Source: Pseudoalteromonas rubra
GTDB lineage: Bacteria > Pseudomonadota > Gammaproteobacteria > Enterobacterales > Alteromonadaceae
Reading direction: 5' to 3'
DNA length: 64,000 nt
NCBI RefSeq assembly: GCF_005887095.1
Contig: NZ_PNCI01000029.1
Location: 1 to 64,000, forward strand
The notes beneath the pieces were generated by a model. That model searched no databases. It worked only from the letters and a program-made list of their open reading frames with translations, and was not told the origin of the DNA. Numbering within the stretch: the stretch's first letter is position 1; every line of letters starts with the position of its first letter. Positions 46,262 to 56,757 of this stretch are shown one piece after another. The position numbers and the translations under genes were made by a program.

Positions 46262-47128
46262 ATGGACAGATGGTCAGGTTTAGATGAATTTGTAGCGGTG
46301 GCGACCTGTGGGTCATTTACGGGAGCCGCACAACAGCTGGATACCTCCGTGGCACAGGTAAGCCGTCGAGTGAAGACCCTTGAATCAGAGCTCGGGTATC
46401 AGCTACTCACACGTACAACGCGCAACCTGGCTCTGACTCCGGAAGGTCAGGTATTTCTGAGTCATGCGCGGCTGCTGCAGCATGCCTACGAGGATGCGAC
46501 GGCCGCTTTGCGGCAAAGAGATTCTCAACCGACGGGGAAAATCAGGATGACGGCCCCCGTGATGTATGGTGAGCAATATATTATGCCGCTGGTGCACCAA
46601 TTTATGTGTCGCTTTCCTTCCGTGACTGTGGATATGGAGTTGACCAATGCCCAGTTGGACTTGGTAGAGCAGGGCGTGGACCTGGCGATTAGAATTGGCC
46701 AGCTTAAAGACTCGTCATTGCATGCGAAGCGTTTGTCTCAGCGGCGTACTTTGGTGTGTGTTTCTCCTGGTTACCTGAAACACCATCAGCCAATTAAGCA
46801 CATCCGAGATTTAGCTGAGCACAATTGCCTGCTGGGCAATGCGCAGTACTGGCGCTTTATGGACCATAGTGTAGAACGGCATGTAAAAGTATCCGGAACT
46901 CTCAGATGTAACAGTGGCTGGGCCTTACTTGATGCGGCCAGGCAGGGATTAGGAGTCGTACAACTCCCCCATTATTATGTTCAGGAAGCCCTTGAATGTG
47001 GGGAGCTAGTGACAGTCTTGGATGACTTTACACCGATGGAGGAGGGGATCTGGGCGGTTTACCCACCCAGAAAATACTTGTCGACGGCTATTCGTGCACT
47101 TATCGACTTTTTAGCTGAGCAGCTCTAA
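46262..47128 (+). CDS. LysR-family transcription regulator, likely for adhC-fghA
   Basis: 288 residues from ATG 46262 (an earlier TTG at 46217 lacks support). N-terminal winged HTH with FVAVATCGSFTGAAQQLDTSVAQVSRR, and a C-terminal effector domain. Divergent from adhC with only 97 bases between starts, so by the usual LysR pattern it is the likely regulator of formaldehyde detoxification. It ends convergently overlapping the SulP gene by 4 bases, without a terminator in between. Confidence 0.85.
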   Translation: MDRWSGLDEFVAVATCGSFTGAAQQLDTSVAQVSRRVKTLESELGYQLLTRTTRNLALTPEGQVFLSHARLLQHAYEDATAALRQRDSQPTGKIRMTAPVMYGEQYIMPLVHQFMCRFPSVTVDMELTNAQLDLVEQGVDLAIRIGQLKDSSLHAKRLSQRRTLVCVSPGYLKHHQPIKHIRDLAEHNCLLGNAQYWRFMDHSVERHVKVSGTLRCNSGWALLDAARQGLGVVQLPHYYVQEALECGELVTVLDDFTPMEEGIWAVYPPRKYLSTAIRALIDFLAEQL

Positions 47129-48786
47129 GCTTCAATACTGTTTGCTTCCATGGCTTCCAGTGCTCTGCTCAGCGCCTGTTCGCGGCTGTTACAGAATGCA
47201 TGCTCTCCCAGCTTACTGCGAATATCAAATTTCTGCAGCTGCTCGCTGGTGTCTTTATTTGGTGAGTAAATAAAGACCTGGCAATTCGCGTCCAGTGCGT
47301 CGCTGATGGCGTTTTCAATTGCCAGGCTGACGGTTACATCCAGCATGGCCACATCACTTAAATCGAGCACCATCGTCTTATACTCGCCAATATGGCGGTG
47401 CTGGCGGGTAATTGCTTTTGATACGCTGAAGATCATTGGCCCTGACAGGTAAAAAAACAACAGCTGGCCCTTGGCCTGTTCCAGCAATGCGCGCTCGTGT
47501 TTAGATAGCGGTACATCCTCATCGGCATCACTTATCGCTTTAACATGTTGTTCCTGAACACGACTAAGGCGTTCGATTACCATAATATTGGAAATAAACA
47601 CACCCAAACCAACAGCAACCATCAAGTCGACAAATACGGTGAGCAGCATAACACCGTACATGATGGCCATCTGGCTAATACTGAGTTTGTGCGCGCGCTG
47701 GATAAAGCTCCAATCGAGAATGTTAATGCCGACATAGACGGCGATACCAGCCAGTACAGCCATCGGGATTGGTTCGGTCAGGCTGCCTGCAACAAAGACA
47801 ACGGCCATCAGGATCAGTGCCCGGAAGATACCGGCCAGCGGAGAGCGTGCACCTACCTGAATATTTACCACGGTGCCCATCGTGGCACCGGCACCTGGTA
47901 ACGCACCAAAAAAGCCTGCAATCATGTTTGCAATACCCTGACCACGAAGCTCTTTGTCTGAGTCATGCTCGGTACGGGTCAAACTGTCTCCAATGACGGC
48001 TGTCAGTAATGTGTCTATACACCCAAGTGTGCCCAGCACCAGTGCGTCGATGACCATTTCAGTAAACAATTCCGGGGTAAAAGTCGGCCAGACAATCTCA
48101 GGCAGGCCGCTGGGAATTTCACCAATTCTACGAATGCTGTCGGTATCAAAAAGCAGGATAGATATCAGGGTAACGACGACTAGAGCAACTAGCTGAGCGG
48201 GTACGTACTGGCGGTACTTCTTTGGCATGTAGAAGAGGACACCCAAAGTCAGAAGACCTAAAAAGAGCTCGGAGAAATGTAGGTTGAGAAACAGGTCTGG
48301 AAATGCAGATAAGGTCCCGGGTACACCTCCGGGAGGGGCCTGATGACCCAGCAGTGGTGCCAGTTGCAGGATGATCAATATAACGCCAATACCTGACATA
48401 AACCCGGAAACCACGCTGTAGGGCATTAAAGTGACATATTTACCAAGCTTGAGTGTACCTAGTAATATTTGAAATGCCCCGGCCATCATTACCACTGTGA
48501 AGGCCATTGCCGGTCCTGCTTCAGGGTACTTTGATACCATAGTGGTCAGTACTGCTGTCATTATGACCGTCATCGGGCCAGTTGGCTCTGAGATCAGGGA
48601 AGTTGAACCGCCAAACAAGGCAGCGAAGAGGCCAACGAGAATTGCGCCCCACATACCGGCTTCAGCTCCGGCTCCGGATGCCACGCCAAAGGCGAGGGCG
48701 AGTGGTAGGGAAATGATTGCAGTGGTCACACCACCGAACAAATCTCCCTTGAAATTCATATGTTTAAATCTTGATAACGAAAACAT
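47125..48786 (-). CDS. SulP-family anion transporter with STAS domain
   Basis: About 553 residues. Ten to fourteen hydrophobic segments, beginning with FGGVTTAIISLPLALAFGVASGAG, and a C-terminal STAS domain (about residues 430-540) with LDLSDVAMLDVT. SulP carriers move sulfate, bicarbonate or dicarboxylates; the substrate is not set by sequence. ATG 48786 follows weak upstream signals, and the longer frame to 48816 is less likely. A 7-bp inverted repeat (48819-48837, TACACTA/TAGTGTA) lies 33 bases upstream and may be an operator. Confidence 0.82.
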   Translation of the reverse strand: MFSLSRFKHMNFKGDLFGGVTTAIISLPLALAFGVASGAGAEAGMWGAILVGLFAALFGGSTSLISEPTGPMTVIMTAVLTTMVSKYPEAGPAMAFTVVMMAGAFQILLGTLKLGKYVTLMPYSVVSGFMSGIGVILIILQLAPLLGHQAPPGGVPGTLSAFPDLFLNLHFSELFLGLLTLGVLFYMPKKYRQYVPAQLVALVVVTLISILLFDTDSIRRIGEIPSGLPEIVWPTFTPELFTEMVIDALVLGTLGCIDTLLTAVIGDSLTRTEHDSDKELRGQGIANMIAGFFGALPGAGATMGTVVNIQVGARSPLAGIFRALILMAVVFVAGSLTEPIPMAVLAGIAVYVGINILDWSFIQRAHKLSISQMAIMYGVMLLTVFVDLMVAVGLGVFISNIMVIERLSRVQEQHVKAISDADEDVPLSKHERALLEQAKGQLLFFYLSGPMIFSVSKAITRQHRHIGEYKTMVLDLSDVAMLDVTVSLAIENAISDALDANCQVFIYSPNKDTSEQLQKFDIRSKLGEHAFCNSREQALSRALEAMEANSIEA

Positions 48787-48818
48787 TGAAGGTCCATACC
48801 GCGAGATTTGCCGCATTC

Positions 48819-48837
48819 TACACTAAAACCTAGTGTA
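48819..48837. promoter_or_regulatory. 7-bp dyad upstream of the SulP gene
   Basis: TACACTA-AAACC-TAGTGTA is a perfect inverted repeat close to the divergent starts of the SulP gene and lolC. Confidence 0.35.
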
Positions 48838-48954
48838 ATTTAGAGCCACAATTAAAAAAATTTTACATTTTTTTTTGGGGCCAAAGGTATGACCCCGCTT
48901 TCTTGATTGTGCTAGTATCGTGCACTGAACTTATATATAGAAAAATAAACTATT

Positions 48955-50166
48955 ATGTTTCAGCCTGTTAGCCTTTTTATAGGGCTCAGATACAGCCGTG
49001 CCACAAAAGGTAACGGGTTCGTGTCTTTTATTTCGTTTTTTTCCATTGCCGGTATTACACTTGGCTTAATGGCACTAATCACGGTCAGTTCCGTGATGAA
49101 CGGGTTTGAGCAGAGCCTTAAAAACGCCATGCTCGACTTGATCCCCCATGTACAGCTGCATAAGTCGTCAGAAGACCAAAAGACTGGTGCGGCGCAGTTA
49201 CTAGATAAATTAGCCACTTTACCTGAGGTTAAACGGGTTACACCTTATGTTACCAGTGATGTGATCCTGCAGACCAACAAAGATCTGGTTGGGGTACGAC
49301 TACAGGGCGCTTTCAGTGGTTATCCTTCCGCACTCGAGCCCCATGTCGAAGCGGGCAGCATAGCGCAATTTCGTGAGCAGAAATATCAACTGGCATTGAG
49401 TCGCTACCTGGCAAACCAACTGGACGTGCGTTTAGGGCAAAAAGTTCGGGTCATCATGCCGGATATCAGCAGCTACACACCAATGGGACGGGTTCCCAAG
49501 CAGCGCTTGTTCACTGTGGCGTTGATCTATAACACGCGCAGTGAAGCCGATGTCAACTTGGCTTTTGCCGATGGTAAGAGTTTGCAACGTCTGCTTAAGC
49601 GCAAACCAGCAGACTTTGATATCAGTATTACCCTCAAAGATGCGTTTGCCGTTAATGAGTTCAAAACCACACATGCTCCACTGCTGTCAGGGCTGACGTA
49701 TTCAGACTGGCATGTACAACAGGGGGCGCTATTTGCTGCTGTGGCGATGGAAAAACGTATCATGTCTCTGTTACTCGGGCTGATTGTGATTGTCGCGGTC
49801 TTTAATATTGTTTCTGCTTTATCCATGATGGTCAGTGAAAAGCAGGGCGAAGTCGCTATTTTACAAACTCTGGGATTGACACCGAGTGCCATCGCTCGGG
49901 TATTTATGGTTCAGGGGTTGTATAACGGTTTAGTTGGGACCCTATTGGGCACGGTATTTGGGTATCTGCTGGCCAGCAATATCAATGAAGTGGTAGCACT
50001 TAGCGGCTTGTCCTTACTTGGTGGTGCTGAGTTACCAGTTAGGTTCGACTGGTTGAGTTTGAGTCTGATAGTTGCAACCAGTTTGTTATTGAGTTTTCTA
50101 GCAACATTGTATCCGGCGTTTAAAGCCGCAAAAGTGCTTCCTGCTGAGGTGTTAAGGTATGAGTGA
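48955..50166 (+). CDS. lolC: Lipoprotein-releasing ABC transporter subunit LolC
   Basis: 403 residues with four membrane segments (first near residue 22-45, others after residue 260) enclosing a large periplasmic domain, the LolC/E plan with FtsX-like permease domain at the end. LolC together with LolD and LolE extracts lipoproteins from the inner membrane and hands them to LolA. It overlaps lolD by 8 bases. Given the number of outer-membrane lipoproteins encoded in this window, it is relevant to them. Confidence 0.92.
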   Translation: MFQPVSLFIGLRYSRATKGNGFVSFISFFSIAGITLGLMALITVSSVMNGFEQSLKNAMLDLIPHVQLHKSSEDQKTGAAQLLDKLATLPEVKRVTPYVTSDVILQTNKDLVGVRLQGAFSGYPSALEPHVEAGSIAQFREQKYQLALSRYLANQLDVRLGQKVRVIMPDISSYTPMGRVPKQRLFTVALIYNTRSEADVNLAFADGKSLQRLLKRKPADFDISITLKDAFAVNEFKTTHAPLLSGLTYSDWHVQQGALFAAVAMEKRIMSLLLGLIVIVAVFNIVSALSMMVSEKQGEVAILQTLGLTPSAIARVFMVQGLYNGLVGTLLGTVFGYLLASNINEVVALSGLSLLGGAELPVRFDWLSLSLIVATSLLLSFLATLYPAFKAAKVLPAEVLRYE

Positions 50167-50857
50167 TTTAGTAATTGAATGTCAGGGTCTGAACAAGGCC
50201 TATGATGAAGCGGGGCAGCAGGTTGAGGTGTTAAAAGGAGTCGAACTGGCGCTTGCACAGGGAGATATGCTGGCGATTGTTGGCAGTTCAGGATCGGGTA
50301 AAAGTACCTTGCTACATATTCTTGGTACACTGGATACTGCCAGCAGTGGCACAGTTCAAATTAAGGGCACAGATGTCGCCAGCTTGTCGCGTCGCAAGCA
50401 AGCCGATTTTCGCAACCAAAACCTGGGCTTTATCTATCAGTTTCATCATTTGTTGATGGATTTCACTGCGCTTGAAAATGTCGCAATGCCGCTGCTGATA
50501 TCGGGTCAGTCGCCCAAAGCAGCGCATGCTCAGGCTGAGGAAATGCTGGATAAAGTGGGACTGGCACATCGCGGCGGTCATCGTCCATCTGAGCTATCCG
50601 GTGGTGAACGTCAGCGCGTGGCGATTGCCAGGGCACTGGTCACCCGCCCAGCCTTGGTACTGGCGGATGAGCCGACGGGGAACCTGGATAAACAAAATGC
50701 GTTGAAAATTTATACCTTACTCAAGGAGCTTAACCGGGAGCTGAAGACCAGCTTTGTGGTGGTGACACACGATCTGGAGCTTGCTGCTAAGCTAGGTCGT
50801 GCAGTGGCACTGGATGACGGTGTTCTGGTAGAACAGACGTTACAAAGTGAGGCTTAG
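50159..50857 (+). CDS. lolD: Lipoprotein-releasing ABC ATPase LolD
   Basis: 232 residues. Walker [10 protein letters not shown], signature LSGGERQR, Walker [13 protein letters not shown] and switch His in VVTHD. Stop overlaps the next frame, and its ATG overlaps the lolC stop, indicating coupled translation of the LolCDE operon. Energises lipoprotein release at the inner membrane. Confidence 0.94.
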   Translation: MSDLVIECQGLNKAYDEAGQQVEVLKGVELALAQGDMLAIVGSSGSGKSTLLHILGTLDTASSGTVQIKGTDVASLSRRKQADFRNQNLGFIYQFHHLLMDFTALENVAMPLLISGQSPKAAHAQAEEMLDKVGLAHRGGHRPSELSGGERQRVAIARALVTRPALVLADEPTGNLDKQNALKIYTLLKELNRELKTSFVVVTHDLELAAKLGRAVALDDGVLVEQTLQSEA

Positions 50858-50861
50858 TGCA

Positions 50862-52088
50862 ATGCTGAGTATATTTATCAGTAACCGGTTACGTGCTTCC
50901 AAGCATCAGGCCGGGTTGATCGGGTTTTTGAGCAAATCGTCAACGCTTGGTGTGATGCTGGGTGTGGCCGTATTGATTGTCGCATTATCTGTCATCAATG
51001 GATTTGAGCAGCAGCTAAAGATCCGCTTGTTGTCTGTGGTGCCGCATGTGGCTTATCAAGCTCCTTACGACCCGATTTCAGACTGGCCTGATAAGGTTCG
51101 TCTACTGGAGGCGCAACCAGGCATTGTTGCAGCAGTGCCAGAGATCACTGTTACAGCCATGGTGCAGTTCCGCGGTGAGTTGAAAGCCGCTGAAGTGAAA
51201 GGAGTTGATTTTAACTCTCACCATAGTGTCTCGGATGTAGGTCAGTTTATCAGCGAAGCGTCACTGTCTGAATTGTCCGGGGATGATATTGTGTTGGGTC
51301 GGCATATCGCCGAGGAGCTGGGGCTAACGCGCGGTGATAAACTCACGCTATTGGTGGCCAATCCTCAGGCTGATTCTCCCCTGGCGGCACCAAAGCGGTT
51401 AAACTTTATATTGGCTGGAACCATTGATATGGGTGGGCCAATTGACCGCTCATTAGCCTTGGTATCGGTGAGCAGGTTGCAACAGGCAATGGGGCTGGCT
51501 GAGGACCAAGTTACCGGACTGCGCGCAAAAGTCGATGATGTTTTTTCGGCCCATCAAGTTGCGATGTCTGCGGGCAGAGCGTTACCCGATCTGGTTTATG
51601 TTAACAGCTGGTTTCGTACCCAGGGCAGTCTTTATCAGGACATACAGATGGTCAGAACCATAGTCTACCTGGTGGTGTTTTTGATAATTGCAGTCGCCAG
51701 TTTTAACATAGTGTCTTCCATGGTGATGGAAGTAAAGGAAAAGCAGGCGGATATCGCCATTTTAAAAACCATGGGTGCGAAAGACAGCACTATATTTGCT
51801 ACCTTCGCTATACAGGGGGTAAGTTATGCGCTCATCGGGGCACTGGTTGGCCTGTTTATTGGCATTGTGTTGGCATTGAATATCTCAGACTTATTCCGTG
51901 CCTGGGTTGAGATGGATGGGGATAACCCGCTTCAGGGAGTATACTTTATAGAGTTTTTGCCCAGTCAGTTGATGTGGTTTGATGTCGTGGCCGTGTTGTC
52001 TATCACTCTGGTGATTGCCGTATTGTCCTGCCTGTATCCAGCGTGGCAGGCTGTCAAAGTCGACCCCGCCAGAGTTCTGGGTGGTTAG
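50862..52088 (+). CDS. lolE: Lipoprotein-releasing ABC transporter subunit LolE
   Basis: 408 residues, paralogue of LolC with the same four-helix plan and FtsX-like end (MVRTIVYLVVFLIIAVASFNIVSSMVM). The open frame begins at GTG 50847 inside lolD, but ATG 50862 aligns with the LolC N-terminus and is four bases past the lolD stop. Completes the LolCDE complex. Confidence 0.92.
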   Translation: MLSIFISNRLRASKHQAGLIGFLSKSSTLGVMLGVAVLIVALSVINGFEQQLKIRLLSVVPHVAYQAPYDPISDWPDKVRLLEAQPGIVAAVPEITVTAMVQFRGELKAAEVKGVDFNSHHSVSDVGQFISEASLSELSGDDIVLGRHIAEELGLTRGDKLTLLVANPQADSPLAAPKRLNFILAGTIDMGGPIDRSLALVSVSRLQQAMGLAEDQVTGLRAKVDDVFSAHQVAMSAGRALPDLVYVNSWFRTQGSLYQDIQMVRTIVYLVVFLIIAVASFNIVSSMVMEVKEKQADIAILKTMGAKDSTIFATFAIQGVSYALIGALVGLFIGIVLALNISDLFRAWVEMDGDNPLQGVYFIEFLPSQLMWFDVVAVLSITLVIAVLSCLYPAWQAVKVDPARVLGG

Positions 52089-52104
52089 GACTAATAAAGT
52101 ACTC

Positions 52105-52129
52105 ACAACGCATATGTAATGTATGCGTT
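52105..52129 (+). terminator. Terminator-like hairpin after lolE
   Basis: AACGCATA/TATGCGTT stem with loop TGTAATG, followed by TT. The outer flanks CTCA/TGAG extend it. It lies between convergent lolE and the EAL gene. Confidence 0.6.
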
Positions 52130-52138
52130 TTGAGTGCG

Positions 52139-53758
52139 TTACTCTTCAAAGTGTAGGTAGCTTGACTTGTCGGCGACAACATAGTCTACAAAATCTTCAA
52201 TACTCAATGGCTTGCTGTAGTAATAGCCCTGTACATATTCAACGCCTTTGGCCTTGGCGTAAATCATCTGATCTAAGTGTTCAATGCCCTCTGCAACCAG
52301 AGGTTTATCAAGATTTTTTGCCAGTGACACGATGGAATTAAATAAGGATTGCATTTTTCCGTCACTGACAACGTGCGTAACGAAGGCCCGGTCTATTTTT
52401 ATCTCGTCGAAATGCAGTTTGCACAAGTAACTCAAGCTGGAGTAGCCAGTGCCAAAGTCATCTATGGATATCATCAGCCCCTGACTTTGCAGTTTCTGTA
52501 AAATCTCATTAATGTAATTAAAATTGTCAATCAGGGCCGACTCAGTCAGCTCTAGTTTAATCTTAGCGGGATTGAGTGCCAGTCTGTCCAGAGCTTGCAG
52601 CAGTCGGGTGGTAAAGTTAACATCGAGAATTTCTACAACGCTGATATTAATGGCGAAGCGAAACAAACTGGCTTCAATTTGCTCTTCGGCCAGCAGCGCC
52701 TTTAATACGTTGATCTGGCTTAGCGTAAAGTGCGTAAGTTTGTTGATTTCTCCTGTACTTTCTATGACAGGAATAAACTCAGTAGGCGGAATAGGTTGGC
52801 CGTCAAGCTCCCAGCGCATCAGACATTCCGCACCAATCAGGCGTTCGGTTTTGGTGTCATGTATTGGCTGAAAGACGACTTCAAAACTGTCCTCAAGATT
52901 GCCTTGATAAAGGGCACTGCGCAGACCGGTTTCAATTTTGTTTTGTCGTTCAATCTGCTTGGCCAGCGTCTCTTTGAATTCTACCAGGCGATTATGATCC
53001 GCGAGCGAATCAAAGGTTGCCATTTCCGCTTTGTTGAGACTCAGCTCATGGTCGTCGTCGGGTTGTTCTTTATAGTATCCAAGAGAGACATTGCTGTAGA
53101 AGCTGTTGCCGTTAAAGTTGAATGGCTCATTGAGCTGTTTGTACAGCGTTTCTATATTGATGGGCACAAAATGCGGAATAAACACGCAGTAACAATCGGA
53201 GGAATGTTTCGAAAAAATGCCCTTGTCGAACTCGCCCTGAAATCGCGCCAGGATCTCCATAAACACCAAGTTGGCGACGCCAATATTCCACACCTCTGAA
53301 ATACGTTGAAAATTACAGATGCGGACGCAGCAAATGGTGCCCTGGTGAGGTTGCTCTTTAATTTTGCTGATGAAGGCATCCCGGTAGAGTAATCCGGTAT
53401 GGGGGTCGCGGATAGCTAACTGTTTATTCAGGCGCCTGACAGAAATCAACTCTTCTATGGGCTCCAGCCGGATATAATGGAGATCATCTTGTCTGAAGCT
53501 ATACAACTTGACCCAGGTAACACTGCTGTTATCAATACTGACGCCGAGCTCTATCTGGTCAAAGATAGGATCGAACAAGATCTCAGAAATACTGAGCTCT
53601 TTAAAATCTTCGTCAATAAACACCAGCTTTTGTGACAGGACATCGCCAGGTTTTAAATCCAGCATGCGCTGTGCTGCACCAGAGAGGGCTAGGATCTGGC
53701 CTTGCTCATCATAGCTGAGATAGGCAATGTCCAGAAGTTGACTCAGTTGCTTTTTCAT
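52139..53758 (-). CDS. EAL-domain c-di-GMP phosphodiesterase with PAS and degenerate GGDEF
   Basis: About 539 residues. N-terminal PAS-like domain (1-120), then a GGDEF-like domain (about 125-265) that has lost its signature, HSSDCYCVF in its place, so no cyclase activity is expected. The EAL domain (about 285-530) keeps the metal and catalytic residues: Glu in AECLMRW, Asn in FAINIS, Glu in ELTES, DD in IDDFGTGYSS, Lys in EIKIDR, Glu in VAEGIE, Gln in VQGYYYS. The EAL triplet reads ECL but the Glu is kept. It would hydrolyse c-di-GMP. ATG 53758 lies five bases after the cheB stop (a GTG at 53767 would overlap), so it ends the chemosensory operon. Confidence 0.88.
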   Translation of the reverse strand: MKKQLSQLLDIAYLSYDEQGQILALSGAAQRMLDLKPGDVLSQKLVFIDEDFKELSISEILFDPIFDQIELGVSIDNSSVTWVKLYSFRQDDLHYIRLEPIEELISVRRLNKQLAIRDPHTGLLYRDAFISKIKEQPHQGTICCVRICNFQRISEVWNIGVANLVFMEILARFQGEFDKGIFSKHSSDCYCVFIPHFVPINIETLYKQLNEPFNFNGNSFYSNVSLGYYKEQPDDDHELSLNKAEMATFDSLADHNRLVEFKETLAKQIERQNKIETGLRSALYQGNLEDSFEVVFQPIHDTKTERLIGAECLMRWELDGQPIPPTEFIPVIESTGEINKLTHFTLSQINVLKALLAEEQIEASLFRFAINISVVEILDVNFTTRLLQALDRLALNPAKIKLELTESALIDNFNYINEILQKLQSQGLMISIDDFGTGYSSLSYLCKLHFDEIKIDRAFVTHVVSDGKMQSLFNSIVSLAKNLDKPLVAEGIEHLDQMIYAKAKGVEYVQGYYYSKPLSIEDFVDYVVADKSSYLHFEE

Positions 53759-53763
53759 ACAGA

Positions 53764-54828
53764 TCACCCAAGCGCTTTTTGGATCTGATAAGGGAGGTTA
53801 CTTAGCGCATAGATTTTGTCGACGGCCCCCCTTGCGATGGCTTCTTTTGGCATGCCAAATACCACACAGCTGGCTTCACTTTCTGCAAAAGTGACCGCAC
53901 CTTTTTGCTTCATTTCCAGCAAACCGCTGGCTCCGTCATTTCCCATACCGGTCAGGATCACGCCAATGGCATGGTTTCCTACCGACTGAGCCACAGAGCG
54001 AAACAGCACATCGACCGAAGGCTTATGACGGCTCACAAGTGGCCCATCGCGTATTTCTAAATAGTAGTCCGAGCCTTGACGTTTTACCAACATATGCTGC
54101 CCACCCGGCGCTATATAAACATGGCCGGGGCGGATCCGTACGGCGGTTTGTCCTTCCGTGACGGTATGTGGTGTGATGTCATTAAGACGTTGTGCAAACG
54201 CCGCCGTAAACTTGCCTGGCATATGTTGCACAATGACAATGGGAGGAGAATGAACTGGCAGTAGCTGGAGCAGCCGGGCAATTGCCTCTGTACCACCGGT
54301 AGAGGCACCTACGGCAATGACTTTCCCTGCGCTGTCGGGTGGTTGTGCGGTTTTGTGTGCAGGCAGTACTTCTTCTGTCGTATGCAATTCCCGAAACGTG
54401 CCTTCATCCAGATATTTTAGCTGACGAACTTTGGCTTTGTTAGCGGCTTTAATGGCATCAATGATCTGCGAGACCGAGTCGCTGTGCAGAAACTCCCCCA
54501 GCCCCTGAGTGGGTTTGGCAATGACATCGACCGCGCCACAGGCCAATGCCTCGATGGCAGTGGTGGTTTTTTCCTGCGCCAGCGCCGAGCAGATGATCAC
54601 CGGCGTAGGACGTTCCTGCATGATTTTTTTCAGGAAGGTTAAGCCATCCATTTTTGGCATCTCCACGTCCAGCAAGATAACATCCGGCCAGTTGAGCTTC
54701 ATTTTTCGCTCGGCAATGATGGGGTCCGGTGCTGTTCCACTGACATTTAAGGTGCGCTCATGGGCGATGACCTCACTCATGATCTGGCGCATCAGGGCAG
54801 AATCATCGATGATAAAGACGCTGGTCAT
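53764..54828 (-). CDS. cheB: Protein-glutamate methylesterase CheB
   Basis: 354 residues: N-terminal receiver (FIIDDSALMR, phospho-Asp in LLDVEMPKMDG) and C-terminal methylesterase domain with catalytic Ser in GASTGG, His in VQHMP and Asp in TGMGNDGASG. Resets receptors by removing methyl groups and is activated by CheA phosphorylation. Its ATG overlaps the cheR stop (ATGA). Confidence 0.95.
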   Translation of the reverse strand: MTSVFIIDDSALMRQIMSEVIAHERTLNVSGTAPDPIIAERKMKLNWPDVILLDVEMPKMDGLTFLKKIMQERPTPVIICSALAQEKTTTAIEALACGAVDVIAKPTQGLGEFLHSDSVSQIIDAIKAANKAKVRQLKYLDEGTFRELHTTEEVLPAHKTAQPPDSAGKVIAVGASTGGTEAIARLLQLLPVHSPPIVIVQHMPGKFTAAFAQRLNDITPHTVTEGQTAVRIRPGHVYIAPGGQHMLVKRQGSDYYLEIRDGPLVSRHKPSVDVLFRSVAQSVGNHAIGVILTGMGNDGASGLLEMKQKGAVTFAESEASCVVFGMPKEAIARGAVDKIYALSNLPYQIQKALG

Positions 54829-55628
54829 AAGGCCACCTTCTTATAGATGCACGGACTCAGAGTTTGCAGGCATGCGGGCTTGTCACGCATGGCTTCCGAG
54901 TGTCCTAAAAAGAGTAAACCGCCATGGTTTAAACGTTTGATGATATTACTTAGGATGGCTTGTTGTTTGGGTTTGTCAAAATAGATCAGCACATTGCGTA
55001 AAAAAATAACATCAAAAGAGAAATCCACCGTGGTCAGGTTCAACAAGTTATCTTCCTGAAAACTACATTGTTTCTTCAGTGTGGAGATAAGCGTAAAATT
55101 ATCGGCATTCTTGCCTGTTCCTTTCATGCAATAGCGGATCCGGTACCGTTTAGGGATCTTCCCTACGGTGGAAATCGCATAGCGGGCATCTCTGGCCATC
55201 AGCACCGACATTTCAGAAATATCCGTTCCGATAACATGCCAGGGTCGATTGTAAAACAGATCATCGAGGATCATGGCGAGTGAGTAGGCTTCTTCACCGC
55301 TGGAACAGGCCGCACTCCAGGCGCGGATTGGTGAATGTCTGGGGCGATTGTGTTGATAGTAGTGGTAAAGAAATTCAAACTGGGCCTGCTCGCGAAAAAA
55401 ATAGGTCTCATGTGTGGTCAGCTTGTCGATGAAAATCTGTAGTTCATCTTTGCCCTCGGGCGTCAGTAATAATCGGTAGTATTTGCTAAAAGACGGACTG
55501 CGACTGGCGCGTAACCGGCTGGCAAGGCGACTGGCCACAATATCGGCTTTATTTTTACCCAGGCTTATCCCGGTATGTTGTTCAAACAGCCGATTGAGTT
55601 GTTGAAATTCCAGCGCTGAAATCGCCAT
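54825..55628 (-). CDS. cheR: Chemotaxis methyltransferase CheR
   Basis: 267 residues. N-terminal helical domain and SAM-binding domain with WSAACSSGEEAYSLAMIL. Uses S-adenosylmethionine to methylate receptor glutamates. Coupled to cheB downstream, six bases after the second cheW. Confidence 0.94.
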   Translation of the reverse strand: MAISALEFQQLNRLFEQHTGISLGKNKADIVASRLASRLRASRSPSFSKYYRLLLTPEGKDELQIFIDKLTTHETYFFREQAQFEFLYHYYQHNRPRHSPIRAWSAACSSGEEAYSLAMILDDLFYNRPWHVIGTDISEMSVLMARDARYAISTVGKIPKRYRIRYCMKGTGKNADNFTLISTLKKQCSFQEDNLLNLTTVDFSFDVIFLRNVLIYFDKPKQQAILSNIIKRLNHGGLLFLGHSEAMRDKPACLQTLSPCIYKKVAL

Positions 55629-55634
55629 AGAGAC

Positions 55635-56180
55635 CTAGCGCTGGCAAAACCGGGTAAAAAACTCGGCCTGAGAGGACTTCAGCTGAGTATTGATTTCGCT
55701 GATATTGAGCACGCTTTTCATATCCAGCAAAATAGTGAGCTGATTATTGATCTTGGCCATTTTCCAGACGAAATGACGGGGAATATTGGCGCCAAATGAG
55801 GGTGAGTCTTCCAGCTGAGTACAATTAATGAACTGGATGGACATCACGCTGCTGACCAGCATGCCAAGTGTCATGATTTCATCCAGGCTGGGGTCGTAGA
55901 AGTCATACAATACAATACAGCTGTATTTGTTGTAGGGTTGAGGGTTTTTCAACATCAGGCGATGCTGCAGGTCCAGTACGGGGATCACGCTGCCCCGAAC
56001 ATTGATCACGCCTCGGATCACCTGATTGCACATGGGCACCATAGTAGTATCTGTCAGCTCAATAACCTCTTTGACTGACTCTATCGGAATGCCAAAGGTG
56101 TCGTTTCCGATAGACACGAGCAAAGAATGGAGCTCATCATTGCTTGCCGTATTTTCTGCCACCATAGTTTCTGAATTCAT
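55635..56180 (-). CDS. cheW: Chemotaxis coupling protein CheW (second copy)
   Basis: 181 residues, CheW-like domain with IESVKEVIELTDTTMVP and GVINVRGSVIPVLDL. The open frame reaches 56282 but the ATG at 56180, preceded by AAGGAG, gives the true start, one base after the stop of the first cheW. Couples receptors to CheA; its C-terminal half is more divergent than the first copy. Confidence 0.88.
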   Translation of the reverse strand: MNSETMVAENTASNDELHSLLVSIGNDTFGIPIESVKEVIELTDTTMVPMCNQVIRGVINVRGSVIPVLDLQHRLMLKNPQPYNKYSCIVLYDFYDPSLDEIMTLGMLVSSVMSIQFINCTQLEDSPSFGANIPRHFVWKMAKINNQLTILLDMKSVLNISEINTQLKSSQAEFFTRFCQR

Positions 56181-56181
56181 G

Positions 56182-56751
56182 CTAGGTCTCCTTAAACTGT
56201 GCGTTGGAGTCGGCATCAAGAGGCAGTTCAAATGACAGCTGTTTGTGTTGCTGCTGCAAGTCGTCAAACAACTGCATATCATCCAGCGTCAGTATTTTAG
56301 TGATGTCCAGTATGGTCATCAGGTTGTCTGTTAATTTGGCCAGACCATATACAAAACGACTATGAAACTGGCCGGCAATACTGGGCACCTGATCAATTTC
56401 GTGAGCCGGGATATCTAACACTTTGGTGACCATATCTACTTTCAGACCAACAGTAATATTTTGTGCTTTGTAGTTGCATTCAGCCACAATGATACAAGTG
56501 CGATTGGTGATGGCCTGTACAGGCTTGTTAAGCCTGACGGATAAATCAAATACCGGGATAACCAGCCCTCTGAGGTTGATGGCACCAATAATAAAATCGG
56601 GCGCCATGGGGATCTTGTCTACCTCAATGTACTCCATTATCTCCCTGACAATGGAAATACTGATTGAATACGACGCGCCGTTAAGTTCAAACGCCAGGTA
56701 CTTATTGTGGTCATAAGCCGTGGTACCAGTGCTGGAAACTGAGTCATTCAT
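56182..56751 (-). CDS. cheW: Chemotaxis coupling protein CheW (first copy)
   Basis: 189 residues, CheW fold with VREIMEYIEVDKIPMAPDFI and GAINLRGLVIPVFDLS. Two successive cheW genes suggest that the array needs two adaptors or that one binds a different receptor. Six bases separate it from the MCP stop. Confidence 0.9.
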   Translation of the reverse strand: MNDSVSSTGTTAYDHNKYLAFELNGASYSISISIVREIMEYIEVDKIPMAPDFIIGAINLRGLVIPVFDLSVRLNKPVQAITNRTCIIVAECNYKAQNITVGLKVDMVTKVLDIPAHEIDQVPSIAGQFHSRFVYGLAKLTDNLMTILDITKILTLDDMQLFDDLQQQHKQLSFELPLDADSNAQFKET

Positions 56752-56757
56752 AGCACA